Of a DNA stretch of 64,000 nucleotides, positions 32,211-40,776 are shown in pieces; positions within the stretch are counted from its first letter, which is position 1; the number at the start of each line of letters is the position of its first letter. This DNA comes from Planctomycetota bacterium (GTDB taxonomy: Bacteria; Planctomycetota; UBA8742; UBA2392). Below the pieces are notes generated by a model. That model searched no databases and was not told where the DNA came from. It worked only from the letters and a program-made list of their open reading frames with translations. The stretch lies in assembly GCA_020849795.1 (NCBI GenBank), contig JADZFR010000048.1, forward strand, positions 34,850 through 98,849, given 5' to 3'. A program made the translations under genes and the position numbers.

Positions 32211-33260
32211 TTACAACGACGCGTAGGTTTGCCCGATCAACCGCTTCGGCGGCCGCAGTGACCACGGGCGCGGAGTGCGCGGCAGCAACAACAACGCGGC
32301 GAACAGCAGCACCACGCCAGCACGCAGCGGCCAGATGGACCACGCCGGCAGCACCGCGCTCAGGTCCAACAGCGCTGCACCCGGGTCGCCCAAGCCGACC
32401 ATGACCGGGGCCTTGAACCAGTAGTAGGATCCGACCGCCGCCGCGGCGAACAGCGCCGTCAGCCATGCCTGCGCCCGCGGGTACGCATTCAGGACCACCA
32501 GAAACAGCACCAGCGATATCACCATGCCGCCCAGCGGCCAGGCGTATGCCTCGGGCAGGTGATAGATGCCTTCGGCCGGCTCCCACGTCGGCACCTGGTA
32601 CCAGCCGATGATGAACCCCGGAAAACCACCAACCAGCAACAGTGCCGCCCAGCGCCCCGGTCCCGTGCGGCTGGCATCCTGCGGCATCATGGCGTCCTTG
32701 GAGTCCCGGCACGGCGCCACACACTTCGAGCAGGTGTGACAGCGCGCGTTGCGCACGGTGACAGTCGGCTTGGCGCCATACAACATTTCGACGGGGTACA
32801 CGGGACACAGCCCGCTGCACCAGGCGCTGCGCGCGTCGAAGACGAACCCCAGACCACCGGCCAGGAACGCGACCGCCAACAGTACCGCGCCGGTGATGAC
32901 ACCGCTGCGGTCCAACACGACATGGCGCAGCGGAACAATGACCAGCAACAACAGCACAGCAATGGCCAGCAGAATGCCTTGCCAACGCTCGCTGATCTGG
33001 ATGCGACGGGACAGCTTCGCGTGGTAGGGCAGCAGCGATGCCGTGCCCATCGGGCACACGTTTCGCCAAAGCCCCGGCGCCAGCACCAGAAGCGCAGGTG
33101 CCACCGGGATCAGCACGTTCCACAGCAAGTGCAATCCCAATTCAGGCCTCAGGAACAGCGCGGCCAGGATGATCACGCCGACGCCAAAGAACGCGCCCTG
33201 CATCACGCGCCAAAACAGCCGCCGCGGCGTGGTCAGGAACACTTCAGTTTCCGGCTTCAT
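32211..33260 (-). CDS. NapH/NosR-type polyferredoxin membrane protein
   Basis: 349 aa with about eight to nine hydrophobic helices. Cysteine motifs: CPMG in the loop after helix two, CSGLCP in a membrane-proximal loop, and CHTCSKCVAPC, one complete 4Fe-4S site. The NosR/NapH/YccM group moves electrons across the membrane to periplasmic reductases. The ATG at 33260 has GGAGGTG and overlaps the radical SAM gene upstream by 17 bases, so the two form a unit. Partner reductase unknown; nap or nos roles are possible. Confidence 0.7.
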   Translation of the reverse strand: MKPETEVFLTTPRRLFWRVMQGAFFGVGVIILAALFLRPELGLHLLWNVLIPVAPALLVLAPGLWRNVCPMGTASLLPYHAKLSRRIQISERWQGILLAIAVLLLLVIVPLRHVVLDRSGVITGAVLLAVAFLAGGLGFVFDARSAWCSGLCPVYPVEMLYGAKPTVTVRNARCHTCSKCVAPCRDSKDAMMPQDASRTGPGRWAALLLVGGFPGFIIGWYQVPTWEPAEGIYHLPEAYAWPLGGMVISLVLFLVVLNAYPRAQAWLTALFAAAAVGSYYWFKAPVMVGLGDPGAALLDLSAVLPAWSIWPLRAGVVLLFAALLLLPRTPRPWSLRPPKRLIGQTYASL

Positions 33261-34611
33261 GCAACACCTCCGGTTGTCCCATCCATTCCCAAAGCGGTCC
33301 CCGGGCACCGTGTTGGCGGCGCCTGCGCCAGTAACGCACCCAGCGTTCGCCCTCAAGGCCGGGGAAGTACCAGTTTGCGTGCCGCGCCTTCAGCGCGCGC
33401 GCGAATGGCTCCAGCTCGTCACGAACGGCGTCGCTGATGTAAAACACGGGCTCAAGGCCCAGGTCAGCCTCGGCGATCAAGCCCTCATGCTCGGCACGCC
33501 GGGCGAGCGCAGTTCCTGGGTACAGCCGCACGCCAAGCATGCCAAACACCGCCGTTGCGCCCGTGGACTCAATTACGCGCACAGTTTCGTGCATCGACTC
33601 GCGGGTTTCGTCCGGTCCCCCAAGAATCAGGCTGTGCGCAAACCGTATGCCCGCATCGCGGCACCACGCCGACGCCAGCAGAATTTCCGTGACGCCAAAC
33701 GACTTGCCCAGCGCCCTGAGCGTATCGGGAGAAGCGGCATCTGTGCCGAACTCGATGCTGCTGCAGCCGGCCCGGGCCATCTTCGCCAGCAGCTCTGGCG
33801 TCAGCCCACGCGGCGAGACGTAGGCCGTCCAGTGAACGTCGGCGCCGCGTCGCAACAACTCTTCGCAGAACGCTTGCGCGTGGGCGGCCGGCTGGTTGAA
33901 CGTGTTGTCGACAATGAAGAAGTGCCTTGCCCCATAATCGCGTTCCGCGCGCAGCATTTCATCGACAACCGGGCCGACGTCCTGCAGCCGCGAGTCGCGG
34001 CCTTCAAGCAACGGGTACGTGCAGTACGTGCACTGGAAGGCGCAACCGCGGCGGGTCTGGACATTCAGCGCACCGCCGCGCCGATAGTATTGGGCGATGT
34101 CCAGCAGGTGCAGCGCGGGCCGCAGACCCGGAATCGTGCCTTTGCCCCGGATCACTCGCCCGCGCAGGGAGGACACGCCGCGGCGCCGGAACTCGCCCAG
34201 CAGGCCGATGAAAGCGCTTTCGCCTTCGCCGGCCACGCCGCAGTCGGCGCCGAGTTCACGCAGGAACAGCTCAGGCATCAGGGTGAACGCAGAACCGCCG
34301 AGCACAACGAGCGCCGAAGGCGCTGCTTCGCGCACTGTGGCGACCACCCGCCGGTAGTCCTCAAGATAGGAGTGTGCGCGCGGCCACGCCACGTCGTCGA
34401 TGTTGCGCAGGCTGATGCCGACAACGTCGGGGTCGCAACACTCGACTTCGCGCCGCAGCAGCGGCGTCGACTGCTCGCCCAGAAAGCAGGCGTCGAACAG
34501 CCGGACATGGTGACCGGCGTGTTCTGCGGCCGCGGCGACCCAAGCGGCCCCGAGCGGCACCACCGGGTCCGGCTTGTGTTCCTGGTTTGCGGCAACGATA
34601 AGTACGCGCAC
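33244..34611 (-). CDS. B12-binding-domain radical SAM protein (third type)
   Basis: About 455 aa. N-terminal cobalamin-binding-like domain (VLIVAANQ, PDVVGISLRN, LVVLGGSAFTLMPE), then a radical SAM core with CAFQCTYC, IEFGTDAA and LILGGPDETRES. It belongs to the general B12-type radical SAM group but is not a close paralogue of the genes at 3411 and 9586. The GTG at 34611 has GGGGG six bases upstream and is preferred to TTG 34617. Its end overlaps the polyferredoxin gene. Reaction unknown. Confidence 0.7.
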   Translation of the reverse strand: MRVLIVAANQEHKPDPVVPLGAAWVAAAAEHAGHHVRLFDACFLGEQSTPLLRREVECCDPDVVGISLRNIDDVAWPRAHSYLEDYRRVVATVREAAPSALVVLGGSAFTLMPELFLRELGADCGVAGEGESAFIGLLGEFRRRGVSSLRGRVIRGKGTIPGLRPALHLLDIAQYYRRGGALNVQTRRGCAFQCTYCTYPLLEGRDSRLQDVGPVVDEMLRAERDYGARHFFIVDNTFNQPAAHAQAFCEELLRRGADVHWTAYVSPRGLTPELLAKMARAGCSSIEFGTDAASPDTLRALGKSFGVTEILLASAWCRDAGIRFAHSLILGGPDETRESMHETVRVIESTGATAVFGMLGVRLYPGTALARRAEHEGLIAEADLGLEPVFYISDAVRDELEPFARALKARHANWYFPGLEGERWVRYWRRRRQHGARGPLWEWMGQPEVLHEAGN

Positions 34612-34641
34612 GGCCAACCCCCGGGGCAGGAGACTGCTACT

Positions 34642-35280
34642 CTGGATTATAGGATATTCTTATCCGCATTGCTGCTGTTTTTGCCGGTGTCCGGCGCTGG
34701 TTGCGTATCCCGTGACGTGCCTGTGCCAGATCCGGCTGCCAAACGATTCGATGCGGCATGGCAGCAGGCAGAGACGCTGGAAACGTGCGTTCGGCGCCTG
34801 GATGGCGCGATCGAGCCCGGCGTCGCCAACGGACAGGATCGCCCCTCAACCCTGCTGTTGTCCGCCGCCTTCTGGCCCGATCAAACCGCACGGTTCACCG
34901 ACTTGCCGGGGCCGAAAGGCGGGACCAGTAACTCAGGAACGATGCTGCCGGAACTGCTGTCGGTCCGTATGCCTGTGATCGATGGCCGGGGATCGCACCA
35001 CATGCTCAAGCCGACAGCTTGCCGCTGGCTGGTCTACTCGGGACTGCACGAAGACTGGGCGCCGGTCGGCACTGGCGCGGCACTGGGCGTGGGCGACATG
35101 CCAGGGGCGGCGGAGTTGCGCGTGGTGTTTCGCATCGCCAAAGAGCCCCGCGCGTTGCACGGAACACGCCACGGCGAGGCGCTGGAAGTAACGGCTTGGG
35201 GGCTGGGTCTTGAAGTTCACGCAGCCCAGTTGCTGGACGCCCGGGGCCGCACTCTGCGCCACTGGCTCCACGAACGTTAA
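34642..35280 (+). CDS. putative lipoprotein of unknown function
   Basis: Probable lipoprotein of about 212 aa: a hydrophobic signal (FLSALLLFLPVSGAGC) ends in a lipobox with the acylated cysteine, followed by a soluble domain rich in Trp and Asp that I do not recognise. The start is uncertain. No ATG fits; CTG at 34642 lies nine bases after AGGAG and would give a basic N-terminus (DYR before the hydrophobic run), while TTG 34670 would give a shorter signal. The open frame extends far upstream to 33043 only as the antisense shadow of the radical SAM gene. Confidence 0.55.
   Translation: MDYRIFLSALLLFLPVSGAGCVSRDVPVPDPAAKRFDAAWQQAETLETCVRRLDGAIEPGVANGQDRPSTLLLSAAFWPDQTARFTDLPGPKGGTSNSGTMLPELLSVRMPVIDGRGSHHMLKPTACRWLVYSGLHEDWAPVGTGAALGVGDMPGAAELRVVFRIAKEPRALHGTRHGEALEVTAWGLGLEVHAAQLLDARGRTLRHWLHER
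34646..34665 (-). promoter_or_regulatory. palindromic GATA-N4-TATC element with -10 box
   Basis: GGATA-TTCT-TATCC (34652-34665) is a perfect palindrome. On the minus strand it is followed immediately by TATAAT (34651-34646), giving a start near 34639 for the radical SAM gene. The site also lies at or inside the 5' end of the divergent lipoprotein frame. Confidence 0.5.
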
Positions 35281-35286
35281 AACAGA

Positions 35287-35312
35287 CCGGCCCGGGCACA
35301 CACCCGGGCCGG
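35287..35312. terminator. strong GC hairpin between convergent genes
   Basis: CCGGCCCGGG, loop CACACA, CCCGGGCCGG: a perfect 10-bp stem seven bases after the lipoprotein stop and 33 bases before the end of the converging cytochrome gene. No U-run follows on either strand, so termination efficiency is uncertain. Confidence 0.55.
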
Positions 35313-35344
35313 GGTCTCCCCTCCGGCAGTGGGGAGACGGACGG

Positions 35345-35797
35345 TCACTTCTTGAGGGTGCGCACGTAGGCGACCACGTGCCAGCGCTGCTCCTCGTTGA
35401 GTGTACCCTTGAACGGGGTCATCCCGGAGTTGAACGGTGCAAACCCGCCGCCCTCACTGATTCTCCAGAAGATGTAGTCGTCGCCGACCGCGTCATGCAG
35501 CTTGGGATTGGACAGGTCCCCCGCCGGCGGGTTCAGCGCCTTGCCCAGCGGCCCGTCGCCTGCGCCAGTCGGGCCGTGGCAGTTGGCGCAGTTGGCGTCA
35601 AACAGCTTCTTGCCCTCTTCGGCCGAGGCTGTGGCCGGCTTCGTTTTGCCCTTGTACTCGGCCGCAGCATCAGGCCGCGTAATCGTGTCGTCGGCTTTCT
35701 TGCCCCGGTTGCTTGGGGCGGCGGGGTCTCCGCCACACCCGACGGCAAGCAGTGCTGTGACCGCAAGCAGCAATGCACTCAGCATGGTGATCTTCAT
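35345..35797 (-). CDS. class I cytochrome c lipoprotein
   Basis: 150 aa. Lipoprotein signal (LLAVGC), Ala/Lys linker, then a monoheme domain with CANCH and an axial Met in SGMTPFKG. Likely electron donor to the nitrite reductase encoded just upstream (gap nine bases). It is the shape of NirC/cytochrome c551-type donors but lipid-anchored. Start supported by GGAGAGAGCC. Confidence 0.88.
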   Translation of the reverse strand: MKITMLSALLLAVTALLAVGCGGDPAAPSNRGKKADDTITRPDAAAEYKGKTKPATASAEEGKKLFDANCANCHGPTGAGDGPLGKALNPPAGDLSNPKLHDAVGDDYIFWRISEGGGFAPFNSGMTPFKGTLNEEQRWHVVAYVRTLKK

Positions 35798-35806
35798 GGC
35801 TCTCTC

Positions 35807-37525
35807 CTAGTAAATGTCATTCATGGTGTTGAAGACGTTGAACTTGCCCGTGGGCGTGACCATCCAGTCTCCGGTGATGATCTTCTTAATCTCGAGTGTC
35901 TTGTCGTCATAGACGATGATCGCGCCCTTCTGGTCCTTGCGGCCCCAGGCGGCAACCCACACTTCGGTGCCCTGCTTGTTGTATTCCATATGCACCGCTT
36001 TGTGGCCACGGAACTCTTCCGGCAGAAGCAGCGTCTTCTTGACCTGGAGCGATTCGGCATCGATCACGAAGATACTGTCGGCCAGTTCCTTGTCGGGGTT
36101 CAGCGCACGGTCGCAGTAGATGTGACGGCTATTGGGGTGTGTCTTGATGAACAGGTTGCCGCCGCCGACGCCCGGCAGCTCCACTAGTTTGACCACCTTC
36201 CAGGCGTTGCTGGCGTGGTTCTCGGGGTCTGTACCGATGAATGTGATGTGGTTGCTGCCGATGTGCCCGGTTGCCCACAGCGGCCCGTGTTGCGGGTGAA
36301 CGACGTTAGCGCCGCGGCCCGGGTGCGGCACCTGGCCCTTGGTCTCGACGTTGGCGACCAGCTTCTGCGTCTTGGTGTCGATCACAGAGATCTTGTGCCG
36401 GGCGTTGGCCGCCATCAGCAGGTAGCGGCGGCTGCTGTCCCATCCGCCGTCGTGCAGGTAGCGCTCGGCGGAGATCATCTTGATGCCCAATGGCCCGTTG
36501 CCGTCCCCAAGCTGGGAGTAATCGACGGACCATACCTGGCCGGTTTCCTTGACGTTGACCATCCAGGTGGGACTGTGGTGGTCGGCGACGATGGCAGCGA
36601 CGCGGGCTTCGCGGACGAACTCGCCGTTGTCGATTTCGTAGCTGGAAGTCGACACGACGCGAATGGGCTCAAGCGTGTCGCCCTTCATGACCACCAGCAT
36701 CGGGGGCCAGTAGCCGCCGACAATCACGTACTTGTCGAGATAGCCCTCAAACTTGGTGGTCTCGACCGAGCGGGCTTCATTCAGCGCCTTGACCTCGGCG
36801 ACGATGTCGGGCTTGTCCATCCACAGGTCGATCATGCCGACCTTGCCGTCGCGGCCGATGCTGTAGAAGTAGCGGCCGGATGCCGAACTGCGCAGGATGT
36901 GGACCGCAAAGCCCGAGTTGACGATGTTGACCAGCTCATACGTGTCACCATCGATGATCGCGACCTTACCCACGTCACGCAGCACCACGCCGAAGTAGTT
37001 CTGCCAGTTGCGGCCGGTCGGCGCTGTGGTCGGGCGCTTGTCCACGGGCACATACAGCTTGTACGAGTCCTTGATTTCCTTAAGGCTGCGCTCGGGCGGC
37101 GGGGGCGGCTCGTTCTGGACGTACTTGGCCATCAGCTTGACTTCGTCAGGCGACAGGATGCCCGACTTGCCCCACTCGGGCATGCCCGCCGGCGAGCCGT
37201 TGGTGATCATGGCCTCCAGGTAGGCGGTGCCTTTCTTGCGGGTGTTCTCGGGCTCAATGTTCGGGCCCGTGGCGCCCTTGCGCAGCACGCCGTGACAGCC
37301 GGCGCAGCGATTGAAGAAGATGCTCTTGCCCTTCTCCATGTCTTCGTGATTGAGCTTGATGCCGTCATGCTTGTGGTCGTCGTCGTCGTCGTCATGTTTG
37401 TCGGCGTCGTTGCCGGACGCGACTGAGTTGCCTCCGCTGCTGGCAGCCGGTGCACATCCAACGGCAAGGGTCGTGGCGGCTGCCATCCCGATTGCCAGTA
37501 CGATGAGGTATTTGCGCAGATTCAT
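35807..37525 (-). CDS. nirS: cytochrome cd1 nitrite reductase
   Basis: 572 aa. Reduces nitrite to NO at a heme d1 held in an eight-bladed propeller. Heme c site CAGCH (C74, C77, H78); axial d1 ligand H209 in AVHILRSSASGRYFY; catalytic-pocket histidines in ADHHSPTW (316/317) and WATGHIGSN (421). Both active-site histidines are kept, which favours NirS over the NirN homologue. Unusually the N-terminus ends in a lipobox (LAVGC, C24), followed by an Asp/His-rich stretch (about 41-54), so it is probably membrane-tethered. The start at 37525 follows GGGAGAG. Heme d1 biosynthesis genes are absent from the window. Confidence 0.92.
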   Translation of the reverse strand: MNLRKYLIVLAIGMAAATTLAVGCAPAASSGGNSVASGNDADKHDDDDDDHKHDGIKLNHEDMEKGKSIFFNRCAGCHGVLRKGATGPNIEPENTRKKGTAYLEAMITNGSPAGMPEWGKSGILSPDEVKLMAKYVQNEPPPPPERSLKEIKDSYKLYVPVDKRPTTAPTGRNWQNYFGVVLRDVGKVAIIDGDTYELVNIVNSGFAVHILRSSASGRYFYSIGRDGKVGMIDLWMDKPDIVAEVKALNEARSVETTKFEGYLDKYVIVGGYWPPMLVVMKGDTLEPIRVVSTSSYEIDNGEFVREARVAAIVADHHSPTWMVNVKETGQVWSVDYSQLGDGNGPLGIKMISAERYLHDGGWDSSRRYLLMAANARHKISVIDTKTQKLVANVETKGQVPHPGRGANVVHPQHGPLWATGHIGSNHITFIGTDPENHASNAWKVVKLVELPGVGGGNLFIKTHPNSRHIYCDRALNPDKELADSIFVIDAESLQVKKTLLLPEEFRGHKAVHMEYNKQGTEVWVAAWGRKDQKGAIIVYDDKTLEIKKIITGDWMVTPTGKFNVFNTMNDIY

Positions 37526-37601
37526 GATGCTCTCCCGGTCTTCGAGTCCCCGCGGCGCAGGGCCGCCATTTTCGTCCACACTGCCAACCCTACAGATATT
37601 C

Positions 37602-37615
37602 AGACCTTAGTATCT
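37602..37615 (-). promoter_or_regulatory. degenerate GATA-type element upstream of nirS
   Basis: Minus strand: AGATA-CTAA-GGTCT, followed by GAATAT as a possible -10 (about 60 bases before the ATG). The AT-rich block 37591-37625 also contains TATTCAGACC, shared in part with the sites at 43251 and 46118. Confidence 0.4.
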
Positions 37616-37656
37616 TTTTATCTGCAATAATCCATCGCCGGCACACGCCTGTCAAC

Positions 37657-39783
37657 TCATTTCGCCGTCGCGGATCCGATTTCCTGTCCGTCCCAGCGGA
37701 AGCCGTTTTCAAACTGCACGACGCGCCGACGATTGGCCTCAAACTCGACCCGGCGCCTCTCGACGTGGTCCCATTTCTTATGGTGGTCATCTTCGTCATC
37801 GTCGGAGCCGCGAAGGGCAATCTCGACTTCGTGCGCACCAGGCTGCATGGCCAGTTCAACTGTTCCCAGGCTCGCGCTGTCGCCCCGCACTCCCTTTGGC
37901 TCGTAGACCTGCTCATGCACCACCACGCCGTCCACCGTCACGCGCAGCGTCACCGGTAGTCGCCGCGTCCGTTTCTTCATGCCCTTCATATGCGGCAACT
38001 CCGACGCGACGTCTTCGGCCTCTTCCGCCTCGTCGCCGGCCAGCTTGAACGCCACGACCAGCATCGACGGCGGCGCTTGCGGCGCGACGTACACGAACCG
38101 CGACAGCACCACCATCAGCGCAACCAGCACCAGTGTCGTCAGCACGCCGGCAACCACGAGTCGCGCCTTACCCGCAACACGCACTGGCGTACGGAATGCG
38201 CCCTCAAGGAATGAAGCCGCGCCAAGCCTGAGGTCTTCATCCGACCCCGTCTCCAGGCGCAAGAACCGGAATGTGCCCTCGGCGATCCGTTCAGGCTTGA
38301 ACTCAGGCTCGCGGCGGCTCTCCGCGCGCGCCTGCGCAATGTCTGATCCCAGGCGGCAACGCGGTTCGGTTGATTCGCAGGCCACGATCATCGCGCGACC
38401 GCCTTTGCGCGAAATCATCTCCACCAGCGAACTGTGCACCCAGGCCGCGCACGGCACCGGCACCACGCGCCAGCCGGGCAAGCCCGCGCACAGCCCCGTT
38501 TCGGGATCGACCTGCAGCTTGCGCCCGGCGCTGTCGGCGCACAGGAACATCACCGCATGTGGCCCCGCGGCATCGTCCAGCCAGCCTCGGATGCGGTCAC
38601 GCACCGCGGGCCGGTCAAGCTCGGGATACTTGATCGCGCCTGGGTCGCACGAGCCGACGCACACGCCGCAACTGACGCAGCGCGCGGGGTCAATCAATGA
38701 CACCAGCTTCTCTTTGCCTTCGGCTGGCACCATCGTGATGGCTTCATAGGGGCAGTCCTGAAAGCATTGCGTGCAGCCGTTGCAGGCCGGGGTGTTCACG
38801 ACCGCGGGCTGGCGGCGGCGACGGCCCAGAATGAGCGGCAAACCGCACAGGCCAACCAGCAAGCCCAGTGCAAGTACCCAGAACGTCACGCCGCCGACGC
38901 GGTCAGTCACGAACAACGGCAGCAGGTAGAACCAGTCGATGTCGAATTCGCCGGTGATCACGGCCATGTCGGCCGGCGCCGCCAAGGCTGCCGGCACGAC
39001 AAGTGAAACCAGCGTCAGCACGCCCAGCGTTACGAGCGCCAGTTTGCGGGAGGGCAGAAAGCGCGGCTTTCTCAGGCGCACCAGGTGAATCCAGATTACC
39101 GCTCCGATCGGCACCGGCAGCAGCACATGCGCAAAGAATACGGCAAAGAAGATAAGCGAGTTGATGTCGCCGTTCGTCAGAAAGCTCAGCGCGACCGGCT
39201 GGGGAAAGATCGGCAGCGTGTCCAGCACCTGCGCCGTGCCGACTGCAATCGCCTGTGCCCGCTGGTCCCAGGTCAACCAGTAGCCGAGCCAGCCATCCAG
39301 CCAGATCAGCGCCAGGATGATGATTCCCGTGACCCACGCGATCCAGCGCGCGCCGGTAAAGCGCCTCGCCAGCAGCACCTTGATCGCGTGGATAACCGAG
39401 AACAGTACGCAGGCGTCAGAGCTGTAACGGTGCAACGTGCGGACCAGGCCGCTGCCCCACGGCTGGGCCTCCATCGCGGCGATCGAGGCATAAGCTGTGT
39501 GGACGCTGGTGTCGTACCACAGCAGCAACAGTACGCCGGTCGCCGCCGCGATGATGAACGTGTAACCGGCCAGCGCCCCGGTGTACGCAAACGGGTTCCA
39601 TTTCTCCGGCAAGCCGAAACCCAGAATGCGCTCAACGCGCAGCCACGCGCGCTCGCCTGCTGCCAGCACAGCATCGCCGCGCACCGGCGCATCGTGGCGG
39701 GCATCCGTCACTCGGGCCTTCAGCTTGATGGCGGGCGAAGGGGCCGGCTGGGCGGGTGCTTCGATGCCGGCGGGTACGCTCAT
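37657..39783 (-). CDS. cytochrome b - two 4Fe-4S - MvhD-like fusion protein
   Basis: 708 aa. Residues about 55-240 are a cytochrome b/b6 N-terminal domain with two bis-His heme pairs (H118/H132 and H219/H233, each 14 apart), and more helices follow to 320. Then a ferredoxin module with two 4Fe-4S sites (C334, C337, C340, C344 and C369, C372, C375, C379), an MvhD/FlpD-like Fe-S domain (about 405-515, with LCADSAG and CESTEPRC), one further helix (541-562) and a periplasmic Asp/His-containing C-terminal domain. It could oxidise quinol and exchange electrons with a soluble carrier. The combination with nir and nor genes is unusual. Its ATG overlaps the Sco gene stop. Confidence 0.7.
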   Translation of the reverse strand: MSVPAGIEAPAQPAPSPAIKLKARVTDARHDAPVRGDAVLAAGERAWLRVERILGFGLPEKWNPFAYTGALAGYTFIIAAATGVLLLLWYDTSVHTAYASIAAMEAQPWGSGLVRTLHRYSSDACVLFSVIHAIKVLLARRFTGARWIAWVTGIIILALIWLDGWLGYWLTWDQRAQAIAVGTAQVLDTLPIFPQPVALSFLTNGDINSLIFFAVFFAHVLLPVPIGAVIWIHLVRLRKPRFLPSRKLALVTLGVLTLVSLVVPAALAAPADMAVITGEFDIDWFYLLPLFVTDRVGGVTFWVLALGLLVGLCGLPLILGRRRRQPAVVNTPACNGCTQCFQDCPYEAITMVPAEGKEKLVSLIDPARCVSCGVCVGSCDPGAIKYPELDRPAVRDRIRGWLDDAAGPHAVMFLCADSAGRKLQVDPETGLCAGLPGWRVVPVPCAAWVHSSLVEMISRKGGRAMIVACESTEPRCRLGSDIAQARAESRREPEFKPERIAEGTFRFLRLETGSDEDLRLGAASFLEGAFRTPVRVAGKARLVVAGVLTTLVLVALMVVLSRFVYVAPQAPPSMLVVAFKLAGDEAEEAEDVASELPHMKGMKKRTRRLPVTLRVTVDGVVVHEQVYEPKGVRGDSASLGTVELAMQPGAHEVEIALRGSDDDEDDHHKKWDHVERRRVEFEANRRRVVQFENGFRWDGQEIGSATAK

Positions 39784-40751
39784 GGCTTCGGCTCCGGCTC
39801 GTTGGCAAGCAGCTTGAGTGCCTCAGTAAGCCATTGCTGCTGCAAGTCGCCCAACGAAAAACGGTATGCCAGGCGACCTTGCCGGTCGATCAGCAGAAAC
39901 GCGTTGGAGTGGTCCAGCCGCCCCTTCTCGGCATTCCACTTCCGCCAGATCCCCATGAACTCGATGACCGCGTTGACTTCGGCCGGCTTGCCGGTGACCA
40001 GGTTCCACTGTGGCGCCTTGACGCGGTGCCCGCGTGCCATGCCGGCCAGCGCCGCCTGGTCATCGCGCTCGGGGTCAAGGGTGACCGCGAATATGTGCAC
40101 CTGCGCCTGCTCGTGTTCGGTCAGCGCAGCCATTGCGCTCTTGGCCTGGGTCAGGATCATCGGACATGCGTCGCTGCAGGTGGCGTAAATCGCCGTGATC
40201 ATCACCACGCTGCCGCGATAATCCTGGGGCGAGACTTGCACCCCGTGCTGGTTGGTCAGCCGAAACTCGGGCGCCTTGAGCTGCGTGCGCAGTTTGTCGG
40301 CCGGGAAGGGCAGCGACTCGCCGGCGGCAAGCGGTTCGTCGCCTTTCGCGGCGTCCGCCATCGACATCAACCCGAACGCGCCAAACGCGACGACACCGAG
40401 CGCCGCACCCACGCAGATGGAGAGAGCCATCGGTTTGCGTAGCGCGACGCCCAGCTGTCGTCGGTATACCAGGAAAGTTGCCGTACCCAGAATCAACGGT
40501 GCCGTCACGTAGGGCACAACGCTGGCCCACTTCACGCTGCCGGTCACCGAGTCGTAGTCAAAACAGCGCCGCTTGAAGTCAGCCGTGAACTCGCCCAGCG
40601 CGCCCTGCGCATCGGGCATGAGCATCATGGCCACAAGCATTGCATTCCACACCACCAGCACGCACAGCATGAATACCGCGAACCACGGCCCCTCAAACAG
40701 GCTGCGCAGCGTGCGACCGGCAATTGTTGCTGTCTCCTTCAGCACTGACAT
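39780..40751 (-). CDS. Sco/SenC-type copper protein with N-terminal membrane domain
   Basis: 323 aa. Three hydrophobic helices occupy the first 130 residues, an extension beyond the usual single anchor; the C-terminal thioredoxin-fold Sco domain carries C192 and C196 (TCSDACP) and H281 (LDHSNAF), the copper ligands. Sco proteins load the CuA centre of subunit II. Gene order subunit II, subunit I, Sco matches the norY-norS-senC clusters of ammonia oxidisers. GGAGAGAGCC precedes the start. Confidence 0.82.
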   Translation of the reverse strand: MSVLKETATIAGRTLRSLFEGPWFAVFMLCVLVVWNAMLVAMMLMPDAQGALGEFTADFKRRCFDYDSVTGSVKWASVVPYVTAPLILGTATFLVYRRQLGVALRKPMALSICVGAALGVVAFGAFGLMSMADAAKGDEPLAAGESLPFPADKLRTQLKAPEFRLTNQHGVQVSPQDYRGSVVMITAIYATCSDACPMILTQAKSAMAALTEHEQAQVHIFAVTLDPERDDQAALAGMARGHRVKAPQWNLVTGKPAEVNAVIEFMGIWRKWNAEKGRLDHSNAFLLIDRQGRLAYRFSLGDLQQQWLTEALKLLANEPEPKP

Positions 40752-40776
40752 GGCTCTCTCCAGTCGTGCGGCTGCG

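Noticed and set aside
33043..34641. Upstream part of the 745-codon frame ending at 35280
   Set aside because: Antisense to the radical SAM gene; only the last ~212 codons with a lipoprotein signal look real.
35807..37525. NirN or NirF rather than NirS
   Set aside because: A heme c site and both distal-pocket histidines (ADHH and TGHIG regions) are present, as in NirS.
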